Shown one piece after another: positions 47,160 through 59,187 of a stretch of 64,000 nt of DNA. Position 1 is the first letter of the stretch. Every line of letters starts with the position of its first letter. The notes beneath the pieces are model-generated. The model was not told where the DNA came from. It searched no databases and saw only the letters and a list, made by a program, of their open reading frames with translations. This DNA comes from Sulfolobales archaeon Acd1. Lineage in GTDB: Archaea; Thermoproteota; Thermoprotei_A; Sulfolobales; Sulfolobaceae. The stretch lies in the NCBI GenBank assembly GCA_000389735.1, contig APJY01000002.1, forward strand, positions 339,368-403,367. Reading direction: 5' to 3'. Both the position numbers and the translations under genes were made by a program.

Positions 47160-47168
47160 CCTTATTCC
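47160..47168 (+). promoter_or_regulatory. TATA-like box of the 2-oxoacid:ferredoxin oxidoreductase operon
   Basis: CCTTATTCC is centred 25-26 nt before TTG 47189. It supports that start over the ATG-like start further upstream that overlaps the preceding gene. Confidence 0.35.
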
Positions 47169-47188
47169 AAAAAACGCGAGTGTTCACG

Positions 47189-49970
<2,782 letters not shown>

Positions 49971-50237
49971 TCAGTTCTTCTTGAGGTAGAACTTCTTAGT
50001 TTTCTTGTCCTCCTCGATTACGCCCTTGTACTTCAGGTCGTACAGTATCCTCCTTATCCTCTCGTCGCTCGCCAGGTTGTAGAGCACGCTGTGTATCTCC
50101 TTGATGTCCTTAGGTCCCTCCTTCAGCATCTCCAGTATGTACTCCCTCACCTCGTCCTCGCTGGGCGCTATTACCACTTCCACGTCCTCGTCCTCGTAGA
50201 CCTTAGGGAGGGTCTTCTCTATTTCTGCCCTCCTCAT
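49971..50237 (-). CDS. Small winged-helix-like DNA-binding protein
   Basis: The 88-residue basic protein has an N-terminal acidic lead and then a helix-turn-helix pattern (VREYILEMLKEGPKDIKEIH, ERIRRILYDLKYKGVI), ending in a beta wing with DKKTKKFYLKKN. It resembles small archaeal winged-helix regulators. It lies 0 nt from the stop of the convergent beta-subunit gene. A GGTGGT ribosome site precedes the ATG. Confidence 0.7.
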   Translation of the reverse strand: MRRAEIEKTLPKVYEDEDVEVVIAPSEDEVREYILEMLKEGPKDIKEIHSVLYNLASDERIRRILYDLKYKGVIEEDKKTKKFYLKKN

Positions 50238-50459
50238 GTTACCACCTTATGTAATTATTTGGATTCAATCAATTATAAACTTTTTCCGAACAGGTTGATA
50301 CAACTCGCCGAGGCTTTCGAAAGTTCCCTTTAACGCCGTTCAAAGGAGACTCATCTTTGGTGGCCTGTTTTAATACTTGTTATGCACCTAATTAAAAATT
50401 CTTTCAATCATGTGTTTGGAAGAAACGCCGTAAAGTTAGTCTGTTTGAGCTTTTCGTCC

Positions 50460-51278
50460 CTAACCCTTGGCCACCCTTTTGAGGTAGGCCTCTATTCTCT
50501 TCTTGAGCTCGAGATCCTTCGTCTTCTTGGCCGTCTCCGCCAGCGGGGCCAAGTAGTACTCTATATCGGGAACCTTCACCAGCTCCAGGGCGTCCATGAG
50601 CCTGAGCGAGACGTCAGGGAGGGTCGTGGAGTACTTATCGATTAGCTTCACCAGCTCCGCCAGGAAGTCCACAAGCGCGTCCGGCCTCACGGTCGCCACG
50701 GCAACAACAGCGTCAGCCAGTGGGTAGCTGGGGCCTATTTCCAGGAAATGGAGGACCTTCCTCAACCCTTCCCTCGTGGTGAACTCGTCTGTCATGTCGA
50801 CGTAGGGGTGTTTGGCCGAGAAGCCCCCAGTAAGTATCTTGCTCTCTCCCAGACTCTCTAGCTCCGGCTGAGAGATCCCCAAGGTTCTCAACTTGTAGAG
50901 CGCCAGCCTAGCTGCCTGAGAGTCGTCCTTGGCTATCTCCTTAAGGGCCTCGACGGCGGGTCCCCTGAGCCTCTCGTCGTCCAGCAGTGAAGTAATCACG
51001 CTGACAGCGTAAGCGGACGACTCCCTGGCCCTCCTTATAGCGATCGGCAAAAGCTTGAGGGCCCTGTCGGTGCCCTCGGACTTAGCTGAAATGAAGGTTA
51101 TCAGGGTGTTGGCCAGGGCGACGGAGTCCTTACCGGAGGACCTCTCGATCAGCCTCCTCGCCGCTTCCATCGCCCTGTCCCCGAGCTCAGGGTCCGATAA
51201 CATCTGGAGTACCGCTCCGAACTCCTCCACAGAGATCGCGTCGAACTTCCCCTTCTTTACGAAGTCCCTGAGGCTCAC
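50460..51278 (-). CDS. HEAT/ARM-like helical repeat protein
   Basis: The 272-residue protein is almost entirely alpha-helical. Repeated two-helix units of about 35-40 residues cover most of it (for example ALKLLPIAIRRARES, VSVITSLLDDERLRGPAVEALKEIA). This is a HEAT-like solenoid, used for protein binding. It is divergent from the 51316 gene with 37 nt between starts. A role in scaffolding with the neighbouring SPFH protein is only a guess. Confidence 0.68.
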   Translation of the reverse strand: MSLRDFVKKGKFDAISVEEFGAVLQMLSDPELGDRAMEAARRLIERSSGKDSVALANTLITFISAKSEGTDRALKLLPIAIRRARESSAYAVSVITSLLDDERLRGPAVEALKEIAKDDSQAARLALYKLRTLGISQPELESLGESKILTGGFSAKHPYVDMTDEFTTREGLRKVLHFLEIGPSYPLADAVVAVATVRPDALVDFLAELVKLIDKYSTTLPDVSLRLMDALELVKVPDIEYYLAPLAETAKKTKDLELKKRIEAYLKRVAKG

Positions 51279-51315
51279 TACTTAAAAAAGGCCTGACTTC
51301 GGTAAAAAGGGTAAG

Positions 51316-51873
51316 GTGAAGAACGAGGCCGAGATCTTCCTCAACCCGTTGGCGCTCAAAAACGTCCTGAACAGGTTCAGGGTCGTGGACTATTCCAGGG
51401 GATGGACGGTGGTCGAGGAGTTCAACAGGTACTACGTCAAGGAGTTCGACAGCTACGGCGTCCTCTTGGACTACTCAAGCGACCCCGACGTGGTGGACTC
51501 CTTCTCGTCGTTCCTCAGGTCCGTGGACAGGGTAAGGTACTACCTCATGAAGCCGGGTTTCTTCTCGGAAAGCCTCTCCGTGATAATAAGGAACGACGAA
51601 CTCACAACCCTCCCTTCCTTACAACTGGAATGGTTCCCGGGGCAGGATCTGGTTAACTCATTGCTCAGACCCGCGGGCCTTGAGTTAAGGAGGGACGAGG
51701 ACGGGTACTCGATCATAGTCGTGAAGATCGGGAGGCCCCTAAGCCCTGAGGAGCTGGATCGAGCGTTAGACAAGTTGGGCTTGGGCCTCTCCCTCTATCA
51801 GAAAATCAAGGAGGCCCAGGAGGACGTCGCCCTTAAGGTGGCCAAAGACTTCCTTTCCCACCATCTTAAGTAA
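51316..51873 (+). CDS. Hypothetical 185-residue soluble protein
   Basis: The start is GTG 51316, with a TATA-like ACTTAAAAAAG (51280-51290) about 30 nt upstream. The protein is alpha/beta, with strands in the first half and charged helices in the second. No motif recognised. It is the first of four plus-strand genes leading to the SPFH gene. Confidence 0.65.
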   Translation: MKNEAEIFLNPLALKNVLNRFRVVDYSRGWTVVEEFNRYYVKEFDSYGVLLDYSSDPDVVDSFSSFLRSVDRVRYYLMKPGFFSESLSVIIRNDELTTLPSLQLEWFPGQDLVNSLLRPAGLELRRDEDGYSIIVVKIGRPLSPEELDRALDKLGLGLSLYQKIKEAQEDVALKVAKDFLSHHLK

Positions 51874-51931
51874 CTGAAGGTCGTCCCTTAGGATTAAGGT
51901 TATTATTGACGTTAAGTTGATGTGAATCGGG

Positions 51932-52408
51932 ATGCCGAGGGAGCTAACCCCTCTGGAGCAGCTACAGCTGATGATCCCCGGCTACAGGGGCTACAAGGTT
52001 AAGGACCTAATATGGCAGGACGACATGCTCGTTAGGAGGTACATGATTGACAGACTGGAGAACGCCAACTCCAACTTCTCCAAGACGATGAGCGAAATAG
52101 CGAGGAGGAGTCCATTCGACGAGAGGCTCAGGGCACTGGACGACCTGACGAGCCGAATCAGGGAGCTAATCAGCGACATAAACTCGGCCCAGAGCGGAGG
52201 AGTGGACGTTTACGCGAGGTGGAAGATACACGCCGAGCAACTGGAGCAAATATACCAGTACGACCTGAAGCTCGTGGGGTTAGCGTCGCAGGTCGAGAAG
52301 GCTTCCATTGAGACGAACTTGGACGCGGCGAACCAGGCGTTGGAGGAGCTCAGGAGGCTGTGGCGGGACAGGGCTAAGCTCTTCTATCCGCCTGAGCTCT
52401 CTCAATGA
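51932..52408 (+). CDS. Helical, coiled-coil-like hypothetical protein
   Basis: The 158-residue protein is predominantly helical, with long charged stretches (about 30-110 and 115-150) that could form coiled coils. No signal peptide or membrane helix is seen. It lies 58 nt after the 51316 gene on the same strand and may be co-transcribed with it. Function unknown. Confidence 0.65.
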   Translation: MPRELTPLEQLQLMIPGYRGYKVKDLIWQDDMLVRRYMIDRLENANSNFSKTMSEIARRSPFDERLRALDDLTSRIRELISDINSAQSGGVDVYARWKIHAEQLEQIYQYDLKLVGLASQVEKASIETNLDAANQALEELRRLWRDRAKLFYPPELSQ

Positions 52409-52495
52409 CTGAACTCACCTCAAGTCTCTCGTCTTACCGAAAACTCTTTGGAATAGGTTTTTATTTTCCAGGGTCACCGGTCGCTGGGAAAACGT

Positions 52496-53395
52496 ATGTC
52501 GGTATCTATTAGAGGTCAGGTAATATCGACGGACCGCGAGGACGGAACTTCTTATATGGCGCCTAACGTCCTGATCTTCAGGTACCCAAGGGATTACGTA
52601 ACGAGCAAGTCCCTGATAATCGTTCAGCCCACGGAGATGGCAGTCGTGGTGATTCAGGGGCAGGTGAGGGCTGTACTGCCCCCAGGGAGCCACAACATAC
52701 AGACGCCTCAGAACCCCCTCTCATCTATACTGTCCCAGCTCAGGTACAACCAACTGCCTTACGACACTAACGTCTACTTCGTCTCCACGACGAGGCACGA
52801 GGTGAGGATCAGTGGTATCTCACAGACGGACGACCTAGTTCCCCTTGAGTACGAGGTTGCCGCCTACTATAGAGTGGCCAAGCCGGAGCTTTTCGTGACA
52901 AACGTGCAGTTCGGCAACCTCACCTTCACCGACTCAGACCTCGCAGCCTACGTAACTCCAATTGTAGACCAGGAGGTCTCTTCGATACTGAACCACGTGA
53001 AGCTCGCTGAGGTCTTCAAGAAGTTCGCGGATATCTCGACCGCAGTGACCGCTGCACTGAAGCAGTTCCTAATGGAGATAGGCATAGACTTGATATCCGT
53101 CAGGGTAACGAGGCTGATACCGCAGGACCCGGAGCTCAGGAGGATCATCCAGCTCAGGGACCTGGGCCTGGGGATTCACGAGTCCGTCAGGATGGGCTTG
53201 GCCAGGATAATGGCCGAGAAGAGCGATCCGGCAGCTGTTAACATGGCCTTAGGTGTCCCCTACTATCCCCAGCTTTCCACAATCGTCGAAATAGGGGACC
53301 AGCTCGGTATCCTCTCGGCCTTCGCGGCCCTGAGGAGGCCTAAGGAACAACAACACCAGGAAGGAGAGGGAAAACAGAGTGAGCAACAGCAGTAA
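52496..53395 (+). CDS. SPFH/virion-core (YdjI-like) domain protein with Gln-rich tail
   Basis: The 299-residue protein has an N-terminal beta part with IVQPTEMAVVVIQGQVRAVLPPGSHNIQTP (shown here only by its turn PPGSH at about 62-66). A SPFH-like core follows (FKKFADISTAVTAALKQFL and ISVRVTRLIPQDPELRRII), then a low-complexity tail of Gln and Glu (about 279-299). Such proteins form membrane-associated oligomeric platforms. It overlaps the next membrane gene by 17 nt, so the two are likely partners. Confidence 0.78.
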   Translation: MSVSIRGQVISTDREDGTSYMAPNVLIFRYPRDYVTSKSLIIVQPTEMAVVVIQGQVRAVLPPGSHNIQTPQNPLSSILSQLRYNQLPYDTNVYFVSTTRHEVRISGISQTDDLVPLEYEVAAYYRVAKPELFVTNVQFGNLTFTDSDLAAYVTPIVDQEVSSILNHVKLAEVFKKFADISTAVTAALKQFLMEIGIDLISVRVTRLIPQDPELRRIIQLRDLGLGIHESVRMGLARIMAEKSDPAAVNMALGVPYYPQLSTIVEIGDQLGILSAFAALRRPKEQQHQEGEGKQSEQQQ

Positions 53396-53807
53396 CGTCA
53401 GGGTCCTGAGCTGGAACGTGGCTTCGGCGGTAGGCTATTCATTCGTTTTGACCATCGTAACCTTCATAGTTTCCGTCATCGTCAAGGCTTTTTATCCCCC
53501 ATCGACCATCGGAGCCGCACCGCTGTTAGACCTGTTCACTTCTCCTGCGGTTGGGATAGTCCAGTTGATAATCCTAGGCCTGATGCTAGCATTCACCTGG
53601 CCTATAACTGCGGTCAGGAACGAGCTGAGGAACGCCAGGTCCGTTGCGCTCTATACTACGGTAGGCTACCTCTTCTTCTCGCTGTTGCCTTACGCCTTCC
53701 CTGGGGCGGTGAGCGAGTACCCGCAAGCCTTCTACGGGCTACTAATAGCCTCCAACGTCCTCAACGGTGCCCTGGCGGGGGTCTTGGCTTACAAACTCAA
53801 CGTTTGA
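53379..53807 (+). CDS. Four-helix integral membrane protein, partner of the SPFH gene
   Basis: The 142-residue protein has four hydrophobic segments (about 14-38, 45-70, 85-108, 118-140). The GTG start lies inside the last codons of the SPFH gene, giving translational coupling. It could be the membrane anchor of the SPFH platform. Its 3' end overlaps the convergent gene at 53797 by 11 nt. Confidence 0.7.
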   Translation: MSNSSNVRVLSWNVASAVGYSFVLTIVTFIVSVIVKAFYPPSTIGAAPLLDLFTSPAVGIVQLIILGLMLAFTWPITAVRNELRNARSVALYTTVGYLFFSLLPYAFPGAVSEYPQAFYGLLIASNVLNGALAGVLAYKLNV

Positions 53808-54099
53808 GGTCCCCAAGGAAGGCGACGTTTTTTATTAGGGCGTACTCCACAGCCAGGTCGGCGAAGGCTTTCCTTTTGTCCTTGGCCCTGCTCATCGCGT
53901 ATATTACGGAGTTCAGCTCTACACCGCTCAGCTGCAGTATCCAAAGGACGCTCTCGTCCATGACGACGAAGGTTCCCCTCTTTCCGGTTAGAACCTTACA
54001 GCTTTCGTCCTGATAGACGATATCACCCTGTGGCTCTAAAGGTCCCAAGTACTTGTCCCTCATTAACGGGGCCAGGTCGTCCCAGATCCCGAAGTCCAA
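53797..54099 (-). CDS. Hypothetical 100-residue soluble protein
   Basis: The small alpha/beta protein has one Cys at about 34 and a helical C-terminal half. No motif or membrane segment is seen. It is divergent from hypF and convergent with the membrane gene before it. Length and neighbouring gene spacing support a real gene. Confidence 0.6.
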   Translation of the reverse strand: MDFGIWDDLAPLMRDKYLGPLEPQGDIVYQDESCKVLTGKRGTFVVMDESVLWILQLSGVELNSVIYAMSRAKDKRKAFADLAVEYALIKNVAFLGDLKR

Positions 54100-54157
54100 G
54101 ATCCCCTCGTGAAGTTCTGCGTGAAACCCTAAAGGCTTGCCTTCGCCTTAATTGCGC

Positions 54158-54167
54158 CTTTTAAATT
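54158..54167 (+). promoter_or_regulatory. TATA box of hypF
   Basis: CTTTTAAATT is centred about 25 nt before ATG 54187, indicating a leaderless message. Confidence 0.5.
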
Positions 54168-54186
54168 CTTAATAATAATTCGAGAT

Positions 54187-56415
54187 ATGCAATACAGAAT
54201 AACGATAAGTGGCCTAGTGCAGGGCGTCGGCTTCAGGCCTTTCGTTTACAGGATAGCCTTGCAGTCCAACGTCAAGGGCTACGTGAAGAACTTGGGCGGG
54301 AGCGAGGTCGAGGTGAGGGTGGAGGGAGACGACGAGAGCGTCGCCAAGTTCTTCTACCTGCTCTTCACCAAGTTGCCTAGGCCTGCGAAAATAGAGAAGA
54401 TAGAGGTGGAGGAGGTTGAGCGCGTCGGCTTCACGTCCTTCGAGATCGCTAAGAGCGGCACTACCCTTAGGGAGCCAAGCCAAATACCCCCGGACATAGG
54501 GGTCTGCGACGATTGCATACGCGAGGTGCTAGACCCTAACAACAGGAGGTACAGGTACGCCTTCAACAGCTGCGCCTACTGCGGCCCCAGGTTCTCCATG
54601 ATGTACAGGGTTCCATACGACAGGGAGAACACGGCCATGAACGACTTCCCTCTCTGCGAGGAATGCGCTACCGAGTATAAGGACCCGAACAACGAGAGGA
54701 GGTTCGACGCTCAGGGGATAAGCTGTCCGGTCTGCGGTCCCAGGCTCTTCCTCGAGACCGTTGACGGCGAGAGGGTCGAGGGCGACCCGATAAGCGTTAC
54801 CGCGAAGCTCCTGTCGGAGGGCTACATCGTTGCGGTGAAGGGCATAGGGGGCTTCCACATAGCCGTTGACCCGTTTAACGACGATGCGGTGTTAAAGCTC
54901 AGGGAGAGGAAGAGGAGGCCCCAACAGCCCTTCGCCCTAATGGCGTTAGACGTCGAGACCGTGAGGGAGTACGCTTACGTAGATGACGAGGAGGAGGAAC
55001 TGCTGAGATCCCCGGAAAGACCGATAGTCCTGCTCAGGAAGAGAGAGGACAGCGACGTATCCGAGCACGTCTCCCCAGGTCTCGACAGGGAAGGGTTCTT
55101 CCTATACTACACGCCTCTGCACTTCCTGCTGCTCAGGGAGTTCAAGAGGCACGTGCTGGTCATGACCAGCGGTAACAAGCACGGCTTCCCCATGTGCACG
55201 GACGAGAGGTGCGTGAGGGAGAAGCTGAAGGACGTTGTCGACTTCGTCCTCTACCACAACAGGAAGATAGTGAACAGGGTAGACGACAGCGTACTTAGGG
55301 TCTCGAGCGGCAGGGTATTGTTCCTCAGGAGGAGCAGGGGGTACGCGCCCCTGTGGATCAAGGTGAAGAGGTACTTGAAGCACGACGTGATTGCCGTGGG
55401 GGCGGAGCTTCAGAACGTCGGGGCAGTGGGCTTTCAGGACAAAGTGTTGCCCACGCAGTACATAGGCGACACCGACGAGTTGGAGACGCTGAGCGAGTTG
55501 GAGAAGTACATCGAGTTCTTCGCGAGGACTTACGGCTTGAAACCCAAAGTGGTCTTGTCTGACAAGAACCCGAGCTACCAGAGCTCCTTCCTGGCGCGGA
55601 AGCTCGCCGATAAGTACTCGGCTGAGCTGGTGAAGGTTCAACACCATTTCGCTCATATCCTCTCGGTCGCGGCCGAGTACGACCTGGAGGAGGGCGTGGG
55701 CATAGCGATAGACGGGATAGGCTACGGGGACGACGGGAACGCGTGGGGAGGCGAGGTTATGAAGTTCGAGGGAGACAAGTACGTCAGGGCCTTCCACCTG
55801 AGGTACGTGCCCTACGCGGGAGGGGACGTCAACGCCTTGAGGCCCGAAAGGATGCTGGCCATCTTCCTCTCGAACCTCATGGGCTGGGACGAGGTGAGGA
55901 AGTACGTCAGCTTGAGCGATCAGGAGCTCAACGCCTTGGAGAGGATGACTAAGAAGCCGAACGTATTCACCTCCAGCACCGGCAGGGTACTCGACGCGGT
56001 CTCCGCCTACTTGGGGATATGCAAGCTTAGGACTTACGAGGGGGAGCCCGCCATAAAGCTGGAGGCGAGCGCTAGGGGAGGAAAACTGCTGGACCTGGAG
56101 ATCCCTATAGTAGGGGAGGTCATCGACACGGTCAAGATCTTCGAGTGGCTGGTATCGAACAGCTACAACGTCAGGGATGCGGCCTACACAGTACAGTACA
56201 GGCTGGGGGAGGCGCTCATCAAGGCCGCGCTGAAGCTCAACCCTGAGAGAGTAATAGTGTCCGGTGGGGCGGCGGTCAACGAGTACATCCTGAAGGGCAT
56301 CTTAGAGAACTCCGAGGGGGTTGAGGTTCTGACTCCCAGGAAGTTACCTCCTGGGGACGGTGGCATCTCCAGCGGACAGGTGTACTTCGCCACCTTCCAC
56401 CAAGACGCTCTTTGA
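54187..56415 (+). CDS. hypF: Carbamoyltransferase HypF, hydrogenase maturation
   Basis: HypF uses carbamoyl phosphate and ATP to make the thiocarbamate that becomes the cyanide ligands of NiFe hydrogenase. The 742-residue protein has all domains: acylphosphatase ([15 protein letters not shown], residues 10-24) and a double zinc finger with Cys pairs from C107/C110 through CAYC, CEEC and CPVC (to about 187). A YrdC-like part follows ([14 protein letters not shown], about 215), then a Kae1-like C-terminal part ([17 protein letters not shown], about 483, and [12 protein letters not shown], about 698). No hydrogenase or other hyp genes are in this window. Confidence 0.94.
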   Translation: MQYRITISGLVQGVGFRPFVYRIALQSNVKGYVKNLGGSEVEVRVEGDDESVAKFFYLLFTKLPRPAKIEKIEVEEVERVGFTSFEIAKSGTTLREPSQIPPDIGVCDDCIREVLDPNNRRYRYAFNSCAYCGPRFSMMYRVPYDRENTAMNDFPLCEECATEYKDPNNERRFDAQGISCPVCGPRLFLETVDGERVEGDPISVTAKLLSEGYIVAVKGIGGFHIAVDPFNDDAVLKLRERKRRPQQPFALMALDVETVREYAYVDDEEEELLRSPERPIVLLRKREDSDVSEHVSPGLDREGFFLYYTPLHFLLLREFKRHVLVMTSGNKHGFPMCTDERCVREKLKDVVDFVLYHNRKIVNRVDDSVLRVSSGRVLFLRRSRGYAPLWIKVKRYLKHDVIAVGAELQNVGAVGFQDKVLPTQYIGDTDELETLSELEKYIEFFARTYGLKPKVVLSDKNPSYQSSFLARKLADKYSAELVKVQHHFAHILSVAAEYDLEEGVGIAIDGIGYGDDGNAWGGEVMKFEGDKYVRAFHLRYVPYAGGDVNALRPERMLAIFLSNLMGWDEVRKYVSLSDQELNALERMTKKPNVFTSSTGRVLDAVSAYLGICKLRTYEGEPAIKLEASARGGKLLDLEIPIVGEVIDTVKIFEWLVSNSYNVRDAAYTVQYRLGEALIKAALKLNPERVIVSGGAAVNEYILKGILENSEGVEVLTPRKLPPGDGGISSGQVYFATFHQDAL

Positions 56416-56545
56416 TCAGGTAGTAACTCGCTCCAACCTATCGAGGCGCACGGCTCCCCGCTTAGTTTCGATCACGTTATCAGCCTCCCTGAAATTATTT
56501 AATTAGCTCAGAAGTAATTTACAAAGTCAGTTTTAATAGATTAAG

Positions 56546-56555
56546 CTTAATATAG
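56546..56555 (+). promoter_or_regulatory. TATA box of the membrane gene at 56578
   Basis: CTTAATATAG is centred 27 nt before the ATG. Confidence 0.45.
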
Positions 56556-56577
56556 TATTGGTGAGGTATCAATAGCG

Positions 56578-57099
56578 ATGAACCCATCCGTCAGGACTCA
56601 ATCCGTCATCTCGGGTCTGAAGGTAAGCGTGGTCGCGGCCGTCCTGATACTGGCCCTTTTAGTTCAGCTCCAGCTGTTCGGAGTGAGATACGCCTATTCT
56701 CTGCCCAGCTTATTCCAGATGTTCGTCATATGGCTCCTAAGCCTGCCCGCCACTTACTTTTACTTCAAGTCCAACCTGGATAAGGCCCTTATTCTGAAGG
56801 TCGCGGCCCCTCTGGCGATAGCGATAACCGCTGTAGGACTTTTATACACCGCCCTTACTGGAGGGTTTCTTGGCCTCGAGCTCATAGTCCTGGGCTACCT
56901 CTTCGAACCGATAGCGGGGATCAGCATATTCCTTACTTTGAGGGAGTTCAGCCCCGAGAGCTACATGTTCTTCGTGGGCGCCTTCGCCTACACCTATGGG
57001 TTACCCCTTTACTTCTTCGACTTCGGCTACCTAGCTATGATTGGGGACGCCGTCAAGCTCTCCGGTCTCTTGATCCTGATAAGGAGGCTGTCCCGCTGA
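56578..57099 (+). CDS. Hypothetical polytopic membrane protein
   Basis: The 173-residue protein has about five to six hydrophobic helices and few charged residues apart from the C-terminal RRLSR. No known family signature is visible. The start at ATG 56578 is set by the TATA box 27 nt before. It is isolated between hypF and another membrane gene. Confidence 0.65.
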   Translation: MNPSVRTQSVISGLKVSVVAAVLILALLVQLQLFGVRYAYSLPSLFQMFVIWLLSLPATYFYFKSNLDKALILKVAAPLAIAITAVGLLYTALTGGFLGLELIVLGYLFEPIAGISIFLTLREFSPESYMFFVGAFAYTYGLPLYFFDFGYLAMIGDAVKLSGLLILIRRLSR

Positions 57100-57264
57100 C
57101 GTTCGCGGTCTAACGGTACCTATAGGGACCTCGGATCGGAGGTGATTACCGTAGTATTACTTCGAGGCTACACGAAAAGCCCTCGCCGTTTCGAGGAGTT
57201 GGAGAAGTCCTCGATGGGTCAAACGAACGCTTGTGCTTCCTCTTCCCTAAGGGTTTAGTTGTTC

Positions 57265-57274
57265 GTTTTAAATT
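57265..57274 (+). promoter_or_regulatory. TATA box of the membrane gene at 57297
   Basis: GTTTTAAATT is centred 27 nt before the TTG at 57297 and supports TTG as the start. Confidence 0.5.
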
Positions 57275-57296
57275 CCTGGAGCGTTAGCTCGAAACG

Positions 57297-58262
57297 TTGG
57301 CCGAGAAGAGAGTAGAGGAGCTCAGGCCTTGGGGCGTTAACGTACCGTTCATCGTATTAGGGTTAGTCTACTTCCTGATAGGAGGTCTCAGCCTCTGGAA
57401 GAACCCTCAGGACCACGGCTACCTGATGATGGTGGGGGCCTACGCCCTTTATGAGGGCATGATTATGAGGCTCTTCTTCCCCGCGACTAAGTACTTCAAG
57501 CTCCAGGCCCTAGCGCTGATGTCCCTCGCGATTCCCTTACCGGAGGCCCAAGCCTTATCCTCTTACGCGCTGACTTTCTTGGAGCTCAGAGCGTTAAGGG
57601 ATGTGAAGAGTTACGGGAGCAGGTTCCCGTTCAACGCCCTAGTCCTGGCCTCCCCAGTCCTTTCCTCGATATCCTGGACGGCCTTCGTGTTCTTCAAGGA
57701 CCCAACCCTCCTCTTCCCCCCGCTGGTGAGTTACGTTCTGGGCATCAACATCGGCGTATTCAAGGCTACCCTAGGCAGTAAGCCCTTCTTCGGCTGGAGG
57801 CAGACCCCCTATTTGGCCTTGGCCTCCTTTTCCTTCCTCCCCCCGGCCTTCAGCGCGGCCGTAATCCTGTATTCCGCCCGCGTTTTGCTCACAGCCAATA
57901 ACCTGAGGTCCTCCTCGACGGTCGTGCTCGTATCGTTCCTCGCCTCGGGGCTCGAGACCCTTTTCCTCAACGACTTCGTCCACGCCTTCAGCCTGGGCCT
58001 CATGCTGGCCTCGTTCATAAACTGCGTAGTCTACTCCACCTCCAGGTACGCCTTCAACGGCGTTCCTCACTTCCTCTCCGTGTTACTTATCCTAGCCTCG
58101 TCCCTGGCCTGGCCTTTCTTTAAGGTCGTTTCTTTCGTCCTTACCGGAGCGGCCCTGCTCCTGTTCGTTTATGCAACAAGGCACAACCTAACCCTGAACG
58201 CCCTGAAGTACGGGATGAGCGAGGTCTACTTGAGGGAGCAGATGAGAAGCGTGCAGAGTTAA
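57297..58262 (+). CDS. Hypothetical polytopic membrane protein, about ten helices
   Basis: The 321-residue protein has nine to ten hydrophobic segments, starting near residue 14, and a hydrophilic C-terminal 30 residues (YGMSEVYLREQM). No transporter motif is recognised. A small secreted protein gene follows 27 nt later and may be in the same operon. Confidence 0.68.
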   Translation: MAEKRVEELRPWGVNVPFIVLGLVYFLIGGLSLWKNPQDHGYLMMVGAYALYEGMIMRLFFPATKYFKLQALALMSLAIPLPEAQALSSYALTFLELRALRDVKSYGSRFPFNALVLASPVLSSISWTAFVFFKDPTLLFPPLVSYVLGINIGVFKATLGSKPFFGWRQTPYLALASFSFLPPAFSAAVILYSARVLLTANNLRSSSTVVLVSFLASGLETLFLNDFVHAFSLGLMLASFINCVVYSTSRYAFNGVPHFLSVLLILASSLAWPFFKVVSFVLTGAALLLFVYATRHNLTLNALKYGMSEVYLREQMRSVQS

Positions 58263-58289
58263 ATTGGGCGAGGAGCATAGATCGAAGGG

Positions 58290-58652
58290 ATGAGGCTATC
58301 GATACCGATGATCGTCGTCCTTACGGTCTTCCTATTGTCGCCGGTGCTGCTCTTCAAGCCGGCAGCCTTGGTTAGCCAGTACAGCGTCACCATAGAGTCC
58401 TACTCCGAGCAGGCGAACGTGACCTTAACGAACGCCTATTTCCCTCCCATAGTATACCCGGGGGCTTTCGCTCAGATCACCCTCCATAACTCCGAGAGCT
58501 ACCCTGTGGTGGTGTACTACGTCGAGGTGAACGGGTTGAAGGAAGTCACCTTGCCTCAAACGCCATTGGTGATCCCCCCGAACGGTAACGTGACGATTCA
58601 GGTCCAGCTCTCGGTCGTATCGTCGAGCTACGACATCGCGGTTTACGTTTGA
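58290..58652 (+). CDS. Small secreted or membrane-anchored beta protein
   Basis: The 120-residue protein has a hydrophobic N-terminal segment (about 4-30) acting as signal or anchor. A single beta-sandwich-like domain follows, with three N-glycosylation sites and the ending VPPNG/NVTIQVQLS-type strands. This resembles archaeal flagellin-like or surface beta domains, but I cannot name a family. It follows the polytopic membrane gene closely. Confidence 0.62.
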   Translation: MRLSIPMIVVLTVFLLSPVLLFKPAALVSQYSVTIESYSEQANVTLTNAYFPPIVYPGAFAQITLHNSESYPVVVYYVEVNGLKEVTLPQTPLVIPPNGNVTIQVQLSVVSSSYDIAVYV

Positions 58653-58713
58653 AAAGGCGGTAAAACGGAAACCTAATATAAATGGTAAAACGAGCACTTA
58701 ATTGGTTGAGGAG

Positions 58714-58938
58714 ATGGAGAAAGTGGTGATAAAGAGGGCCGACAGTCAGGGCAGGATAGTCCTACCTAAGGAGTGGAGGGAGAGGTTCCACACCGACGAG
58801 TTCGTCCTAGTGTTAAAGGAAGACAAAGTAGAGATCTACCCTAAGGTCTCAAGCCTCTCGAGGCTAGTAGACAGCGTCGAGGTAGAGGAGCTCCCGAGTG
58901 ACTGGCATGAGCTCAAGCGTAAGGTTCTTAGACTCTAA
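58714..58938 (+). CDS. vapB: AbrB/MazE-type antitoxin, VapB
   Basis: The product of about 74 residues has a swapped-hairpin AbrB DNA-binding motif (IKRADSQGRIVLPKEWRERF) and a C-terminal toxin-binding tail (SDWHELKRKVL). VapB represses its own operon and neutralises VapC. The ATG at 58714 is preceded by GAGGAG; a TTG at 58702 is an alternative. Its 3' end overlaps the start of the vapC remnant by 32 nt, the usual VapBC order. Confidence 0.82.
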   Translation: MEKVVIKRADSQGRIVLPKEWRERFHTDEFVLVLKEDKVEIYPKVSSLSRLVDSVEVEELPSDWHELKRKVLRL

Positions 58939-59047
58939 CGTTCTGGTTTACGCTGTCGTTAAGCCTAAGAAGAACGTGGACGAGAGGTTGGCTAAGATAA
59001 AGGAGAGGGCTAGGGAGATACTGAGGAGCACAGTTGTTTATCACTAA
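58907..59047 (+). pseudogene. vapC: Truncated VapC PIN-domain toxin remnant
   Basis: From ATG 58907 the frame gives a PIN-domain start (VRFLDSNVLVYAVVKPKK, with the first metal-site Asp) and a first helix. It ends at a TAA after 46 residues; VapC is normally about 130. The following 140 nt are AT-rich and show no PIN sequence in any frame. The other acidic catalytic residues are absent, so the toxin should be dead. The antitoxin gene is left as an orphan. Confidence 0.75.
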
Positions 59048-59187
59048 ATCAGCCCCGCTCCTGAACTCTGAGGACAGAGATATAGTTGAAAAATACTTAA
59101 ATCAGTTCAATATATCTATTTCAAAATACAAATTCCAAATATGTGCACAGATTTTTAACGTAAAGTTCGACCCCTCTCAGAGGAAAC

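Noticed and set aside
55102..55797. 231-codon minus-strand frame inside hypF
   Set aside because: It lies fully inside the well-supported hypF gene, and its His/Val/Leu-rich composition is typical of antisense reading.
57141..57257. 38-codon frame after a GGAGGTGATT ribosome-like site
   Set aside because: The ribosome-like site is strong, but the frame is short, has no TATA box at the right distance and no family likeness, and ends before the next promoter.
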